Positions 1 to 9,004 of a stretch of DNA of 64,000 nt are shown in pieces. Source of the stretch: Sinobacterium caligoides (lineage in GTDB: Bacteria > Pseudomonadota > Gammaproteobacteria > Pseudomonadales > Sinobacteriaceae); NCBI RefSeq assembly GCF_003752585.1, contig NZ_RKHR01000003.1, positions 744,001-808,000 on the forward strand, written 5' to 3'. How positions within the stretch are numbered: the first letter of the stretch is position 1; the number at the start of each line of letters is the position of its first letter. Below the pieces are notes generated by a model. The model searched no databases, had not been told where the DNA came from, and saw only the letters and a list, made by a program, of their open reading frames with translations. A program made the translations under genes and the position numbers.

Positions 1-1145
1 GCGACCACCGCACTAATATCTGTCGGTGCGCTTAATTCATTCGCCTGCTGTAAATAACTACCGATGCGCCGCGAGCCCAATAGCTCTCGGCCAGGATAAA
101 CCTCTGCCGCATGAATGCTGCCACCTAACACCGCCATGCCATCGCCGTTAGTCAGTACTGACAACTGCTGAGCGTGCATATTAATTGCAAACTCTGCATC
201 ATCGACCTCGTCACCATCGATATCGACCGGTAACGATAACGGAATCGCCGGAATCGGTAGTAGACCAAGGAACGGACCAATAGCATTGGCAGCATGACGA
301 TCTATGACTTCTACCACGGCTTCCTTCAGTATCGGCAGCAGGTAGGGAGCTAGCGCATTGGAGTCGACTCTCATCCTACCCACTGACAGGTTCAAATCAC
401 TCGACTCATTCAACACCAGCTTGATAGAGTGATCATCTGTCGCATAAACGCCAATCTGCAGCTGCAGCGTAATATCTTCCGTGCGAATCATGGTGTCACG
501 ATAACCCCGCCACAACGCCCGCTTCAGTTGCGTATGCAGCGTCGCCAGGGGAATAGCAACCGAGACATCGAGTGTTAGCTGTTGTTCCTCACTGTTATTA
601 AATGACAGTGCCACATCAGGTGTGCCATGCAGCTGCAACGCTTTAAGGTACAGGTCACAACCTCGTAATAGGAAGGTATCTACAGCGCAGGCGCTTGGAT
701 CCAAAGACAGCACTGACATCAGGTCTAAGTCCGTTAACAAACGCCCCAGCACAGGCCCCAGTTCAGCACTCAGTTGGTGAGCGATCACCAACTCAATCGC
801 CGAGTCTACCGAAGCATCGACAGCGCTGTAATCTATCTCACGATAGGCGCCGCCATCCCCGTAAAGCTTCAACTGATAGCTAGTAGACCGCGGTAAAGGC
901 AGAGTAAAGTTCTCACCTTGATAACTTAACGGCGAGTAGCCGTTGATATCGACACGATTATATATCGTGCCATCGAGACGTCCCTGCACGAGCAAAGTAT
1001 CACTCGCTTCATCCTCGCTCTCTACGGATGTAATCACCACTGCCGATAGTGGCGAGTCACTAGAGTAAGCTGTGACTGCAATTAACGAGGAACTCAAGGC
1101 TACGGCCAACAAAGCCATTGTTCGTTTTATATTTTTATAATTCAT
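1..1145 (-). CDS. Secreted protein of unknown function, truncated by the left window edge
   Basis: An open frame of 381 codons starts with ATG at 1145 and runs off the left edge without a stop. A GAGGGG ribosome-binding site lies about 8 bases upstream of the start. Residues 1-27 form a signal peptide: a lysine/arginine-rich start, then a hydrophobic stretch ending near AYSSD. The mature part alternates short amphipathic strands with hydrophobic, proline-rich stretches (for example around residues 118-132 and 260-300) and has two cysteines near 144 and 153. I do not recognise the family. The pattern loosely recalls tubular lipid-binding or other all-beta secreted proteins, but this is only an impression. 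The C-terminus is missing. No partner gene is visible, because the next gene to the right is a separate unit. Confidence 0.75.
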   Translation of the reverse strand, partial: MNYKNIKRTMALLAVALSSSLIAVTAYSSDSPLSAVVITSVESEDEASDTLLVQGRLDGTIYNRVDINGYSPLSYQGENFTLPLPRSTSYQLKLYGDGGAYREIDYSAVDASVDSAIELVIAHQLSAELGPVLGRLLTDLDLMSVLSLDPSACAVDTFLLRGCDLYLKALQLHGTPDVALSFNNSEEQQLTLDVSVAIPLATLHTQLKRALWRGYRDTMIRTEDITLQLQIGVYATDDHSIKLVLNESSDLNLSVGRMRVDSNALAPYLLPILKEAVVEVIDRHAANAIGPFLGLLPIPAIPLSLPVDIDGDEVDDAEFAINMHAQQLSVLTNGDGMAVLGGSIHAAEVYPGRELLGSRRIGSYLQQANELSAPTDISAVV

Positions 1146-1373
1146 TATATTTCCCCTCATAATATTGAAGTTAGCCAAGCCCAATCTCTGACAGCACGAG
1201 CTGCAGAGCTGAGACTGGTACTAACGTCTTATACGTTATGCCGATATGAGGAAATAAACAGGTTAGAACAGGTCAAGCATTGGCACGCAAAGGCGAAAAG
1301 ACTCCCTAGAAAGTACTAAGGCTTGTTGTCACACTAAACAAACTGCAGCCAGCATGGAAAATAAAAAACAACT

Positions 1374-2465
1374 CTACTGCACATTCGCCGAGAAGTAAGC
1401 CTTTACACGCTCTGCCACATTATGACGGATGTCCATATAGAAAAAATTATAGTCATAAGCGTGGTAACTTTCGCCTTGAAAGATATTACTGTCATAGCCC
1501 GGGCGCTGTGGCTTATTAACCCATAGCATGCCCCCTTCACAACGCGCTTCGACCAACCCGATATCGGGAGCTTCGATAGCCGTAATATCGGCAATGGGAA
1601 TCGCACCTAAATGATGTTCCGCCATCACCTTCCGCTCATCCTCCCGCCACGATAGCGGGTTAACGCAGACAGGCTTGCCCTTGGCCAACCAGTAGCTCGG
1701 ATCACCGCCTTCACGCATCGTATTCCAGCTGAGGTAACAGGCAGTCTGTAACGAAGATTGACAAACCACCAGCTCTTCTGGCAACTGCTCTGCCACTACC
1801 GTGTTACCAATAAGGTAGGCTGCGACCAATCGCTTCGATTGCTCAGGGTAATGTTGATAAAGATAATTCAGTAATGGCACACCATGTTTCGTACCTTGGC
1901 TATGAGAGGCAATAATAAAGGGGCGACCATGATTGTAGTGCGTTAAATAGTAATCGAAAGCTCGCTGTACATCTGTGTAAGCCAAAGCCAGTGCCTGTTG
2001 CAATTGATGTTGATGCCCCTCTTGCATTTGTGCCCCCATAGACACCTGTCGATAGTGCGGCGCATAGACCTTTGCGACACCGTTAAAAGCACTCGCCTGC
2101 ATCGGCAATATGCCGATGTCGAGAATCAGACTAGCAAGCCAATCATTTGCAGGAGCGACCCAACGATTAAGAAAGTAAGACGTGGGATGAATGAAAAATA
2201 CGTCAACCGCCGCATCGGCTTGCGCATCACTGGCAAAGCTCCCCTGCGGCACCACGTCAGCAGCATCTTGACGCAGAGGCAGAGCCGCCCAAGAGTCTTC
2301 TCGATGATAATTAGGCTCTTCCGGTGCGATCTCATGCTCAAACTGCCCTTGTGGTGTCGTTGCATACTGAAGCAACGCTGTACCCGCAAAGAACCACAAC
2401 AAGCCTATTGTGCATAGCAAGGCCAAGAAACCTTTAATTATCATTTTTGCTTTATATCGTTTCAC
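1374..2465 (-). CDS. DUF3089 family alpha/beta-hydrolase-like protein, membrane anchored
   Basis: About 363 residues. A hydrophobic segment near residues 9-33 acts as signal anchor, so the bulk of the protein is probably periplasmic. The DUF3089 signatures are present: VDVFFIHPTSYF, a VYAPHYRQV block, and the FDYYLTHYNHGRPFIIASH block followed by SQG. Ser189 in SHSQG is the likely hydrolase nucleophile. The substrate is unknown; family members are annotated only as hydrolase-like or lipase-like. There is no ATG near the upstream end. I chose GTG at 2465, which has AGGGA 8 bases upstream; ATG at 2444 is the alternative. The gene stands alone, with an AT-rich gap upstream that should hold its promoter. 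Confidence 0.8.
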   Translation of the reverse strand: MKRYKAKMIIKGFLALLCTIGLLWFFAGTALLQYATTPQGQFEHEIAPEEPNYHREDSWAALPLRQDAADVVPQGSFASDAQADAAVDVFFIHPTSYFLNRWVAPANDWLASLILDIGILPMQASAFNGVAKVYAPHYRQVSMGAQMQEGHQHQLQQALALAYTDVQRAFDYYLTHYNHGRPFIIASHSQGTKHGVPLLNYLYQHYPEQSKRLVAAYLIGNTVVAEQLPEELVVCQSSLQTACYLSWNTMREGGDPSYWLAKGKPVCVNPLSWREDERKVMAEHHLGAIPIADITAIEAPDIGLVEARCEGGMLWVNKPQRPGYDSNIFQGESYHAYDYNFFYMDIRHNVAERVKAYFSANVQ

Positions 2466-2793
2466 TGCTATTTTCCCTAAATATGAGTTACTACTATTCA
2501 AGTAACACCGCCTGATAACATTAAGTTTTATTTTGTTAGCAGAAAAATCATTTTATTATAGCCAGCATGCTTTTTTTTACAGCATGCAATTTGTTCTCTG
2601 CGAATCAATATATTTATTGTTCACCTGACCTACTACTTTCGGAGGAATCAAAAGAATTGATAAAGCTGTTGTACACAATTTTAATTTAACCCTATCTTAC
2701 AAGACTTTTTCACCATGTAAGCTCTGCATATAAAAACAACGAACAAACAACGAACTTTGGTTAAAAATAACCTTAATCAAACCTGAAACAGAT
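2466..2793. other. AT-rich intergenic region without a recognisable gene
   Basis: About 330 bases, clearly more AT-rich than the neighbouring genes. It should contain the leftward promoter of the DUF3089 gene. The 7-mer AGCATGC occurs at 2564-2570 and 2581-2587 around a T-rich stretch, and because it contains the palindrome GCATGC it could form a weak hairpin. A GGAGG at 2640-2644 is followed only by frames of about 10 codons. I see no convincing small gene or structured RNA. Confidence 0.5.
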
Positions 2794-2819
2794 AAAAGCC
2801 CGGTCGAAACCGGGCTTTT
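2794..2819 (-). terminator. Rho-independent terminator of the SDR gene
   Basis: Perfect 10-bp stem (AAAAGCCCGG at 2794-2803 with CCGGGCTTTT at 2810-2819) and a 6-base loop, 11 bases past the SDR stop codon. On the minus strand it continues as TTTTATC. The plus-strand copy also ends in a T run, but no plus-strand gene leads into it. Confidence 0.85.
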
Positions 2820-2830
2820 TGTTGCCACCT

Positions 2831-3553
2831 TTAAGCTGCCTGTTTCGTCGCCGCCAGAACGATCTCACGAATACACACGCCCTGAGGCTGCTCATAGGCG
2901 AATGCCACAGTACGCGCCACATCATCGGGGGCTAACGCGCCGCCCATCACCTGCTTCCAAGCTTCGTAACCCTCCTTAATCGAACTCGATGTAGTATGCG
3001 ATAACAGCTCCGTCTCCACCGCGCCTGGTGCAATAGTGATAACTCGCACATTGCTGGCCGACACCTCTTCTCGTACATTCTCTGTGATCGCATGTACCGC
3101 AAATTTACTACCACAGTAGGCCGCATGATCAGCAAAGGTTTTACGCCCGGCGATCGAGCTAATATTGATAATGGTGCCACTATTGCGTGCTTTCATCGGC
3201 GCCAATACCGCCTGCATACCGTTGAGCAAGGCGACCACATTGAGGTCAAACATCTGCTGCCACTCACTGGGTTGCTGATCTTCAATCTGCCCTAAGAGCA
3301 TGACACCGGCATTATTAATCAAACCATCAACAGGACCATACAGGGCCTCTGCCTTCGCAATCGCTGCATCAAAAGCACTACGATCGGTGATATCCACCTG
3401 TTCACACACACAATGAGGCAACGCCAACGCCTGCAGCCGCTCCACTCGGCGCGCCACCAACAATAGAGGGTGCCCTTGCGCACTCAGGCGCTGGGCGATG
3501 GCTGCGCCAATGCCAGAGCTGGCACCGGTAATAACAATTAATGGCTTACTCAT
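2831..3553 (-). CDS. Short-chain dehydrogenase/reductase (SDR), NAD(P)-dependent
   Basis: A 240-residue classical SDR of the usual 240-250 length. The Rossmann glycine motif TGASSGIG is at about residues 9-16, the NNAG strand motif at about 80-83, the catalytic serine in INISS near 133, and the YxxxK pair as YCGSK near 146-150. The C-terminal half matches the YdfG/clavulanate-dehydrogenase-like branch, which reduces small carbonyl compounds or oxidises hydroxy acids; the real substrate cannot be read from sequence. ATG at 3553 is preferred because AGGAG lies 7 bases upstream; an ATG 21 bases further out has no good ribosome site. It is divergent from a LysR regulator across a palindromic region, so LysR control is likely. 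Confidence 0.88.
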   Translation of the reverse strand: MSKPLIVITGASSGIGAAIAQRLSAQGHPLLLVARRVERLQALALPHCVCEQVDITDRSAFDAAIAKAEALYGPVDGLINNAGVMLLGQIEDQQPSEWQQMFDLNVVALLNGMQAVLAPMKARNSGTIINISSIAGRKTFADHAAYCGSKFAVHAITENVREEVSASNVRVITIAPGAVETELLSHTTSSSIKEGYEAWKQVMGGALAPDDVARTVAFAYEQPQGVCIREIVLAATKQAA

Positions 3554-3615
3554 CTTGATACTCCTAGAACTCATCTTAATAACCCGCTGATGGGCTGTTG
3601 CGAGATATTATAGGC

Positions 3616-3641
3616 GCGATATCATTGGTGATATATATCGC
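3616..3641. promoter_or_regulatory. Palindromic operator-like site between SDR and LysR genes
   Basis: Nested inverted repeats: GCGATAT (3616-3622) with ATATCGC (3635-3641), and inside them ATATCA (3619-3624) with TGATAT (3629-3634) around a TTGG centre. It lies 62 bases before the SDR start and 53 before the lysR start. This is the place and form expected of a LysR-type binding site, but binding is inferred. Confidence 0.5.
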
Positions 3642-3694
3642 ACAACACAAATCACTGTTACAATTTAAACAACAAAGAAGATGATTTAGATGCC

Positions 3695-4606
3695 ATGAAC
3701 AACGCTCCCTCACTCCTCGATATCAGAGCCTTCGTCGCCATTGCAGAGCAGCAGAGCTTTACCAAGGCCGCCGAGCAGTTAAACATCTCCCGCGCTCACC
3801 TCTCTAGACAGCTATCGGCACTTGAGTCGACACTGGGTGTCCAACTCATCATTCGTACCACCCGCTCACAGCGCCTCACCGACAGTGGCGAACGCTTTTT
3901 TCTAGAGTGCCGTCAGGCGCTGTCGAGTGTCGATCGGGCAGTACTAGAAACCATCGAGGGAGAACACAGCCTCAGCGGCACCGTTAATATTAACTGTGTG
4001 GGTGGGCTCATTGGCGAAGAGATCGTCGGTGGATTACTGGGGGAGTTTATGACACTTTACCCAGATATAAAGCTTAACTTGGACTTCAGTAGCCCACGCG
4101 TTGACCTGATAGAAAATGCCTTCGACTTGGTCATTCGGATGGGACAACTCGACGACTCCAACTTGGTTGCTCGTCGACTCACTGAGCTACCCATCAGCAT
4201 CGTCGCCAGCCCCGCTTACCTCGAACGTCAGGCTCCCATCAAACACCCGAAGTCACTTGCTGAACACAACTGCCTGACCGGCAGCATTCGCCGATGGCGC
4301 TTTATCAATGCTGCAGACGCTAATAAGACACCAACGGAGGTGAACGTCAGCGGCAATTTACAGGCTAAAAACGGCCGTGCATTATTACAGGCTGCACTCG
4401 CTGGCGGTGGTATCGTTCGACTGCCGACACTTTACTGCCAGCAGTACATAGAGCAAGGCCAATTACAGCCGCTGTTCGACCAATGGCACTGTGAGAGCGT
4501 GCCGCTCTACCTGCTCTACCACAAAAACCGTTACCAGCCCGAACGGCTAAGTAAACTCATCAGCTTCCTCAAGCAAGGCTTCCAAGCAAGACTCGACCAT
4601 CGTTAA
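3695..4606 (+). CDS. LysR family transcriptional regulator
   Basis: 303 residues, the standard LysR length. The N-terminal winged helix-turn-helix spans about residues 7-65, with the typical AEQQSFTKAAEQLNISRAHL core and the QLSALESTLGVQL wing. The effector-binding periplasmic-binding-protein fold follows from about 90 to 295. It belongs to the large CrgA/YafC-like branch that often controls a divergently transcribed oxidoreductase, which fits the SDR gene next door. The inducer is unknown. No strong Shine-Dalgarno sequence precedes the ATG. The gene converges on the aldehyde dehydrogenase with a 12-base gap and no obvious terminator between them. Confidence 0.9.
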   Translation: MNNAPSLLDIRAFVAIAEQQSFTKAAEQLNISRAHLSRQLSALESTLGVQLIIRTTRSQRLTDSGERFFLECRQALSSVDRAVLETIEGEHSLSGTVNINCVGGLIGEEIVGGLLGEFMTLYPDIKLNLDFSSPRVDLIENAFDLVIRMGQLDDSNLVARRLTELPISIVASPAYLERQAPIKHPKSLAEHNCLTGSIRRWRFINAADANKTPTEVNVSGNLQAKNGRALLQAALAGGGIVRLPTLYCQQYIEQGQLQPLFDQWHCESVPLYLLYHKNRYQPERLSKLISFLKQGFQARLDHR

Positions 4607-4618
4607 CACACAAACCCG

Positions 4619-6115
4619 CTAAAAAAAGCCCAGCGGTTCTTTACTGTAAGAGACGAGGATATTCTTACTGTGACGATAATTATCCAAGGCGTTTTTGTGC
4701 GTCTCCTTACCGATGCCAGACTTCTTGTAGCCACCAAATGACGCGTGAGCTGGATAAAGATGGTAGCTATTCACCCAAACTCTTCCCGCTTGAATCGCAC
4801 GAGCCGCGTTGTGACACTGGTGCATATCTCGCGACCAGATACCTGCCCCTAGGCCGTATGGCGTGTCGTTGGCGATAGCAATCGCCTCGGCATCCTCTTT
4901 AAAGGTCGTCACCCCGACCACTGGTCCAAAGATCTCCTCGCGAAATACGCGCATCTCATTGCTACCCTGCAGCACCGTTGGCTCGATATAATAACCCTCG
5001 CCAAGACCGTCCACTTGGCGAGCATCACCGCCGATTAACACCTTGGCGCCTTCAGCCCGACCGATATCTAGGTAACGATTAATCTTACTAAACTGCTCCT
5101 GAGAGGCCTGAGCCCCCAACATCGTCGATGGGTCCAGCGGATGCCCTTTATTGATCGCCGCGACACGCTCCAGTACACGTGCGATAAAGGCTTCATAAAT
5201 GTCTTCGTGTACTAATGCCCTCGATGGGCAAGTGCACACTTCCCCCTGGTTGAGAGCAAACATCACGAAGCCTTCGATCGCCTTATCGAAGAAACCATCA
5301 TCGAGATCCATCACGCTCTTGAAGAAAATATTGGGTGACTTACCACCGAGCTCTAACGTTACCGGAATCAGATTCTTCGCCGCGTGCGCCATGATTTTCT
5401 GGCCTGTGGACGTCTCACCTGTAAAGGCAATCTTGTTAATTCTTGTTGATGAGGCTAGCGCCTCACCCGCCTCCTCGCCAAAACCATTCACTACATTCAA
5501 CACACCGGCAGGTAAGATGCCGTCGATCAACTCCATCAATACCATGATCGATGCTGGAGTCTGTTCGGCCGGCTTTAGTACCACACAATTCCCCGCTGCT
5601 AACGCCGGTGCCAGCTTCCAGGCCGCCATTAACAGTGGAAAGTTCCATGGAATGATCTGTCCCACCACACCCAGTGGCTCATGTACTTCCATCGACACCG
5701 TCGTTGCATCGAGGTCACTACTCTCGCCAGACTCGGCACGAATGACCCCGGCAAAATAGCGAAAGTGGTCGATCGCCAACGGCAGATCTGCCGCTAACGT
5801 CTCACGGATTGGCTTACCGTTGTCCCATGTCTCCACCTCAGCAAGACGCTGTAGGTTCTCTTCCATCACCGAGGCTATTTTCAGTAATAAGTTACTGCGC
5901 TCTGCCGCCGCAACCTGCGCCCATAGCGACTTCGCGCGATGCGCCGCATCCAAGGCCAAATCAATATCAGCTTGCTGAGAGCGCGCCACACGGGTAAAAA
6001 CCTTGCCATCTACTGGCGAAGCATTATCAAAATATTGAGCATTTTCTGAGGCGACCCATTGGCCGTCAATGTAATTATCGTACTGTGATTGAAACTCGGG
6101 AGGGGTGAAGCTCAT
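4619..6115 (-). CDS. NAD(P)-dependent aldehyde dehydrogenase, AldB/ExaC type
   Basis: 498 residues, normal length for the family. The cofactor region carries [19 protein letters not shown] near 155-173 and a TGETSTGQ motif near 230. The general-base glutamate is in LELGGKSPN near 255, and the nucleophile Cys294 lies in [12 protein letters not shown], a signature shared with E. coli AldB and Pseudomonas ExaC. Those enzymes oxidise acetaldehyde and other short aldehydes to acids, often after alcohol oxidation. No alcohol dehydrogenase gene is adjacent, so the physiological aldehyde is not shown. The gene is monocistronic, convergent with lysR, and has its own upstream gap of about 170 bases. 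Confidence 0.9.
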   Translation of the reverse strand: MSFTPPEFQSQYDNYIDGQWVASENAQYFDNASPVDGKVFTRVARSQQADIDLALDAAHRAKSLWAQVAAAERSNLLLKIASVMEENLQRLAEVETWDNGKPIRETLAADLPLAIDHFRYFAGVIRAESGESSDLDATTVSMEVHEPLGVVGQIIPWNFPLLMAAWKLAPALAAGNCVVLKPAEQTPASIMVLMELIDGILPAGVLNVVNGFGEEAGEALASSTRINKIAFTGETSTGQKIMAHAAKNLIPVTLELGGKSPNIFFKSVMDLDDGFFDKAIEGFVMFALNQGEVCTCPSRALVHEDIYEAFIARVLERVAAINKGHPLDPSTMLGAQASQEQFSKINRYLDIGRAEGAKVLIGGDARQVDGLGEGYYIEPTVLQGSNEMRVFREEIFGPVVGVTTFKEDAEAIAIANDTPYGLGAGIWSRDMHQCHNAARAIQAGRVWVNSYHLYPAHASFGGYKKSGIGKETHKNALDNYRHSKNILVSYSKEPLGFF

Positions 6116-6245
6116 AACTGCGTCCTTGTCTGTTATTAGAATCCTGCGTCACAGAGTAACGTAGCCGCAGCACAGTCAATAGAACGAAAACGTCGCTGTT
6201 GTTTCTACTTTTCTGGCCAGTGGCTATTAGCCACACATCTTTAAA

Positions 6246-6274
6246 AAAAAAGGCCGCTTAAAGCGACCTTTTTT
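6246..6274 (-). terminator. Terminator downstream of der
   Basis: The hairpin AGGCCGCTT/AAGCGACCT (one mismatch or wobble) is flanked by A and T runs on both sides. It sits 12 bases past the der stop, where the leftward pilF-to-der gene set ends. Confidence 0.8.
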
Positions 6275-6285
6275 CCTGTCAGCGA

Positions 6286-7734
6286 CTAGCCACTCTTTTT
6301 CGGGCCACGTGTTTGACGCTTGCGCTGTTGCTGGCGCTTGCCCTTTTCCTTCTTGGTCTGGGTCGTCAGGCGCTTTTGCTTTTTCTTTTCACCTTCTTCC
6401 ACAGAGGCTTCTTTCGCCGTATAGGGGTTTTCGCTGCTCTTAAACTCCATGCGAATAGGCGTACCAACCAAGCCTAGCTCGCGACGGAAAACTTTCTCAA
6501 GATAACGTTTGTAAGAAGCGGGGACTTTACCGGTCTGATTGCCGTGCACGACAATAACCGGTGGGTTATGGCCACCGGCGTGAGCATAACGCAACTTAAT
6601 TCGTCGACCGTTGATCATCGGTGGCTGATGGTCGAATACTGCCCCTTCTAAGACCTGAGTCAGTTCATTGGTGACCAAGCGACGTGTGGCACTGGTATAG
6701 GCTTTTTCAACCGACTCATACAGATGGCCGACACCGGTACCGTGCAACGCAGAGATAAAGTGAATTTCGGCAAAGTCGATGAAGGTCAGGCGACGATCAA
6801 GCTCTGAACGCACACTCTCACGTTCGTCGGCGGTCATGCCATCCCATTTATTCACTCCGATCACCAGCGCGCGGCCGCTATCGAGCACATAGCCCATGAT
6901 ATGAAGGTCTTGATCGACAATGCCTTCATGGGCATCCATCAACAACACCACGACATTAGCGTCATCGATAGCCTGCAGAGTCTTAACGATCGAAAACTTC
7001 TCCACCGTCTCTCGTACATTCTTTCGACGACGAACACCAGCCGTATCGATGATGGTGTAATCCTTACCGTCGCGCTGATAATCGATATAAATTGAGTCTC
7101 GTGTCGTCCCTGGCATGTCGTAGACGATTACTCGCTCCTCACCTAGCATACGGTTCACTAGGGTCGACTTGCCCACGTTGGGGCGGCCGACGATACCAAT
7201 CTTGATCCCCCGTGCAGCGTCAAGCTCCTCATCCTCTTCCTCGACAGGCAGGCCAGACAACACCTCCTCCATCAATGAGCGCACACCGTGCCCCTGGCTG
7301 GCGGTGATTGGACAGACTTTTTCCAATCCGAGGGCATAGAAATCAGCGAGGGCGATATCGATATTAACGCCATCGACCTTATTCACTAACAAATAGGTCT
7401 TCTTGTTGCTCGTACGCAGATGGCGCGCCAGAACTTCATCGACACCAGTAAGACCTGCTCGCGCATCAACCAAGAAAAAGACGACGTCGGCTTCCTCAAC
7501 AGCCGCCAGCGACTGCTTCGCCATCTCCTCGTCGATACCAACCTCTTCACCAGTAATGCCGCCGGTGTCGATAAGCAGAAGACGGCGACCATCATAGGTT
7601 GCCTCACCGTATTTACGGTCACGCGTCAGGCCCTCGAAGTTAGCTACTAGCGCATCTCGGCTTTTAGTCAAACGGTTAAACAGTGTCGATTTGCCAACAT
7701 TCGGGCGTCCGACTAAAGCGATTACGGGTAACAT
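6286..7734 (-). CDS. der: Ribosome assembly GTPase Der (EngA)
   Basis: 482 residues. Two GTPase domains in tandem are diagnostic of Der: P-loops GRPNVGKST at about residues 8-16 and about 182-190, DTGG and DTAG Walker B motifs, and NKVD and NKWD specificity motifs. A KH-like C-terminal domain follows, then a lysine/arginine/glutamine-rich tail (about 445-482). Der binds the 50S subunit and is needed for its late maturation. The gene is last in the leftward set with bamB, yfgM and hisS, as in most gammaproteobacteria. A strong hairpin precedes it (7803-7831), so it may depend partly on read-through or on its own promoter. Confidence 0.97.
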   Translation of the reverse strand: MLPVIALVGRPNVGKSTLFNRLTKSRDALVANFEGLTRDRKYGEATYDGRRLLLIDTGGITGEEVGIDEEMAKQSLAAVEEADVVFFLVDARAGLTGVDEVLARHLRTSNKKTYLLVNKVDGVNIDIALADFYALGLEKVCPITASQGHGVRSLMEEVLSGLPVEEEDEELDAARGIKIGIVGRPNVGKSTLVNRMLGEERVIVYDMPGTTRDSIYIDYQRDGKDYTIIDTAGVRRRKNVRETVEKFSIVKTLQAIDDANVVVLLMDAHEGIVDQDLHIMGYVLDSGRALVIGVNKWDGMTADERESVRSELDRRLTFIDFAEIHFISALHGTGVGHLYESVEKAYTSATRRLVTNELTQVLEGAVFDHQPPMINGRRIKLRYAHAGGHNPPVIVVHGNQTGKVPASYKRYLEKVFRRELGLVGTPIRMEFKSSENPYTAKEASVEEGEKKKQKRLTTQTKKEKGKRQQQRKRQTRGPKKSG

Positions 7735-7802
7735 CGATAGACCTCTTCACAAAATTCAAGCGACTCAAATAATAAGTATTGTCGCTTCTCTAAAAATAAC
7801 AA

Positions 7803-7831
7803 AACGGCTTGCCGCTATGCGACAAACCGTT
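7803..7831 (-). terminator. Hairpin with U-rich tail between bamB and der
   Basis: Read on the minus strand, AACGGTTTGTCGC pairs with GCGGCAAGCCGTT (two G-U pairs) around a 3-base loop, followed by TTTTGTTATTTTT. It sits 18 bases after the bamB stop and looks like an intrinsic terminator or attenuator inside the operon. Confidence 0.7.
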
Positions 7832-7849
7832 ATTCACTGGCAGGCGAGC

Positions 7850-9001
7850 TTATTCGACGATTTTATAGGCGACAAGGTGCCCGTCGTTGCCAAAAACATA
7901 GATCAACCCGTCGTCGGTGAGAATGCGGCTACGGATACCATCACTGCCCAAGTCCTCACGTGCGACCATCGAGCCATCAACCTGTGACAGCACATGAATA
8001 TAGCCCTCAAAGTCACCAACAATGACATAGTTATCGTAGGCTGTGGGGCTGCTCAATTGACGATTGGCGAGCTGTGTCTGCTCCCAGGTTACAGAACCAT
8101 TTTCGCGATTCACCGCCACCACACTGCCATCAGCACTGCTAAAGTAAACATTCCCAAAGCCCTCAGCAAGTCCACCGTCACTGGAAGCCTTAAACTCCCA
8201 TGCCGGACGACCGCTGCTGCGATCCATCTTCAATAAACGACCTTGATAGCTAACCGCATAAAGCTCACTGTTGATAATCAAGGGGCTATCATTAACATCA
8301 ACAATACGCTCAATTTCTGACTCACCCTGCGGGATGGCGACTCTCGCCTCCCATTTCACTTGCCCACTTGAGAGGTCAAGCGCGACTTCTCGGCCATTGG
8401 CAAGACCTGCATAGACGGTGTCTTCGACAATCACCGGGGTAGCGCTGGCACGCAGTGTCAGTACAGGACGAGAGCTATCATAACGCCAGCTGCGTGAACC
8501 ATCTGACGCGTCCAAGCCATAGATATTACCGTCAAAAGCCTGAACCACCACAATACCATAGCGACCAACTGGGGCGGAGAGTACTTCACTCTTCACATCT
8601 GAGCGCCACTGCTCCTCTCCGGTCAACTGATCGAAGGCGATCACCTCACCATTGGGCGTACCGACAAACAGCAGGCTATCGCCTAGGCCAACACCACCGC
8701 TCAGTGGCTCATCGACATCGATCTCCCAAACCTCTTCACCGTCGTCGCTGCGCAGAGCAACTATTTCACCGTCGGCACTGGCGGCATAGATAATACCGTC
8801 ACGAATCACCGGTTGTAGGCGGTTAAACTTACCGCCCTGACCATCACCAACGCGTGTGCTCCACTCTTTATCCAGTTCTGCGCTGGCATCAAACTCAAGT
8901 AATTCAGCGGGTTTTAATGCTTCGTTCTCGGGTGTACTACTACAGCCCGAGAGCCATAACAATGGCAGGGCCAGACACAAGACTGAAAGGCGACGAATCA
9001 T
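7850..9001 (-). CDS. bamB: Outer membrane assembly lipoprotein BamB
   Basis: 383 residues. A lipoprotein signal peptide ends in the lipobox LSGC, with Cys20 as the lipidated residue, so the mature protein is anchored in the outer membrane facing the periplasm. The rest is an eight-bladed propeller of PQQ/WD-like repeats, visible as recurring GxVxAxDxxxGxxxW units (for example ALRSDDGEEVW, AFDQLTGEEQW, GLDASDGSRSW, AVNRENGSVTW). BamB is an accessory subunit of the BAM complex that inserts beta-barrel proteins and contacts BamA. It follows yfgM by 3 bases and precedes der, the conserved order. Confidence 0.96.
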   Translation of the reverse strand: MIRRLSVLCLALPLLWLSGCSSTPENEALKPAELLEFDASAELDKEWSTRVGDGQGGKFNRLQPVIRDGIIYAASADGEIVALRSDDGEEVWEIDVDEPLSGGVGLGDSLLFVGTPNGEVIAFDQLTGEEQWRSDVKSEVLSAPVGRYGIVVVQAFDGNIYGLDASDGSRSWRYDSSRPVLTLRASATPVIVEDTVYAGLANGREVALDLSSGQVKWEARVAIPQGESEIERIVDVNDSPLIINSELYAVSYQGRLLKMDRSSGRPAWEFKASSDGGLAEGFGNVYFSSADGSVVAVNRENGSVTWEQTQLANRQLSSPTAYDNYVIVGDFEGYIHVLSQVDGSMVAREDLGSDGIRSRILTDDGLIYVFGNDGHLVAYKIVE

Positions 9002-9004
9002 CGC

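Noticed and set aside
695-883. 62-codon plus-strand frame near the left edge
   Set aside because: It is antisense to the secreted-protein gene, whose open frame continues through the region with a signal peptide and ribosome site.
1998-2417. Plus-strand open frame of 139 codons
   Set aside because: It lies wholly antisense to the DUF3089 gene, has no ribosome site and its protein is rich in Arg, His and Cys in a way typical of shadow frames.
2640-2700. GGAGG motif suggesting a small gene in the AT-rich gap
   Set aside because: Downstream frames stop after about 10 codons and no conserved-looking peptide follows.
5199-5759. Plus-strand open frame of 186 codons
   Set aside because: Entirely antisense to the aldehyde dehydrogenase; low-complexity Ser/Thr/Ala composition and no family match.
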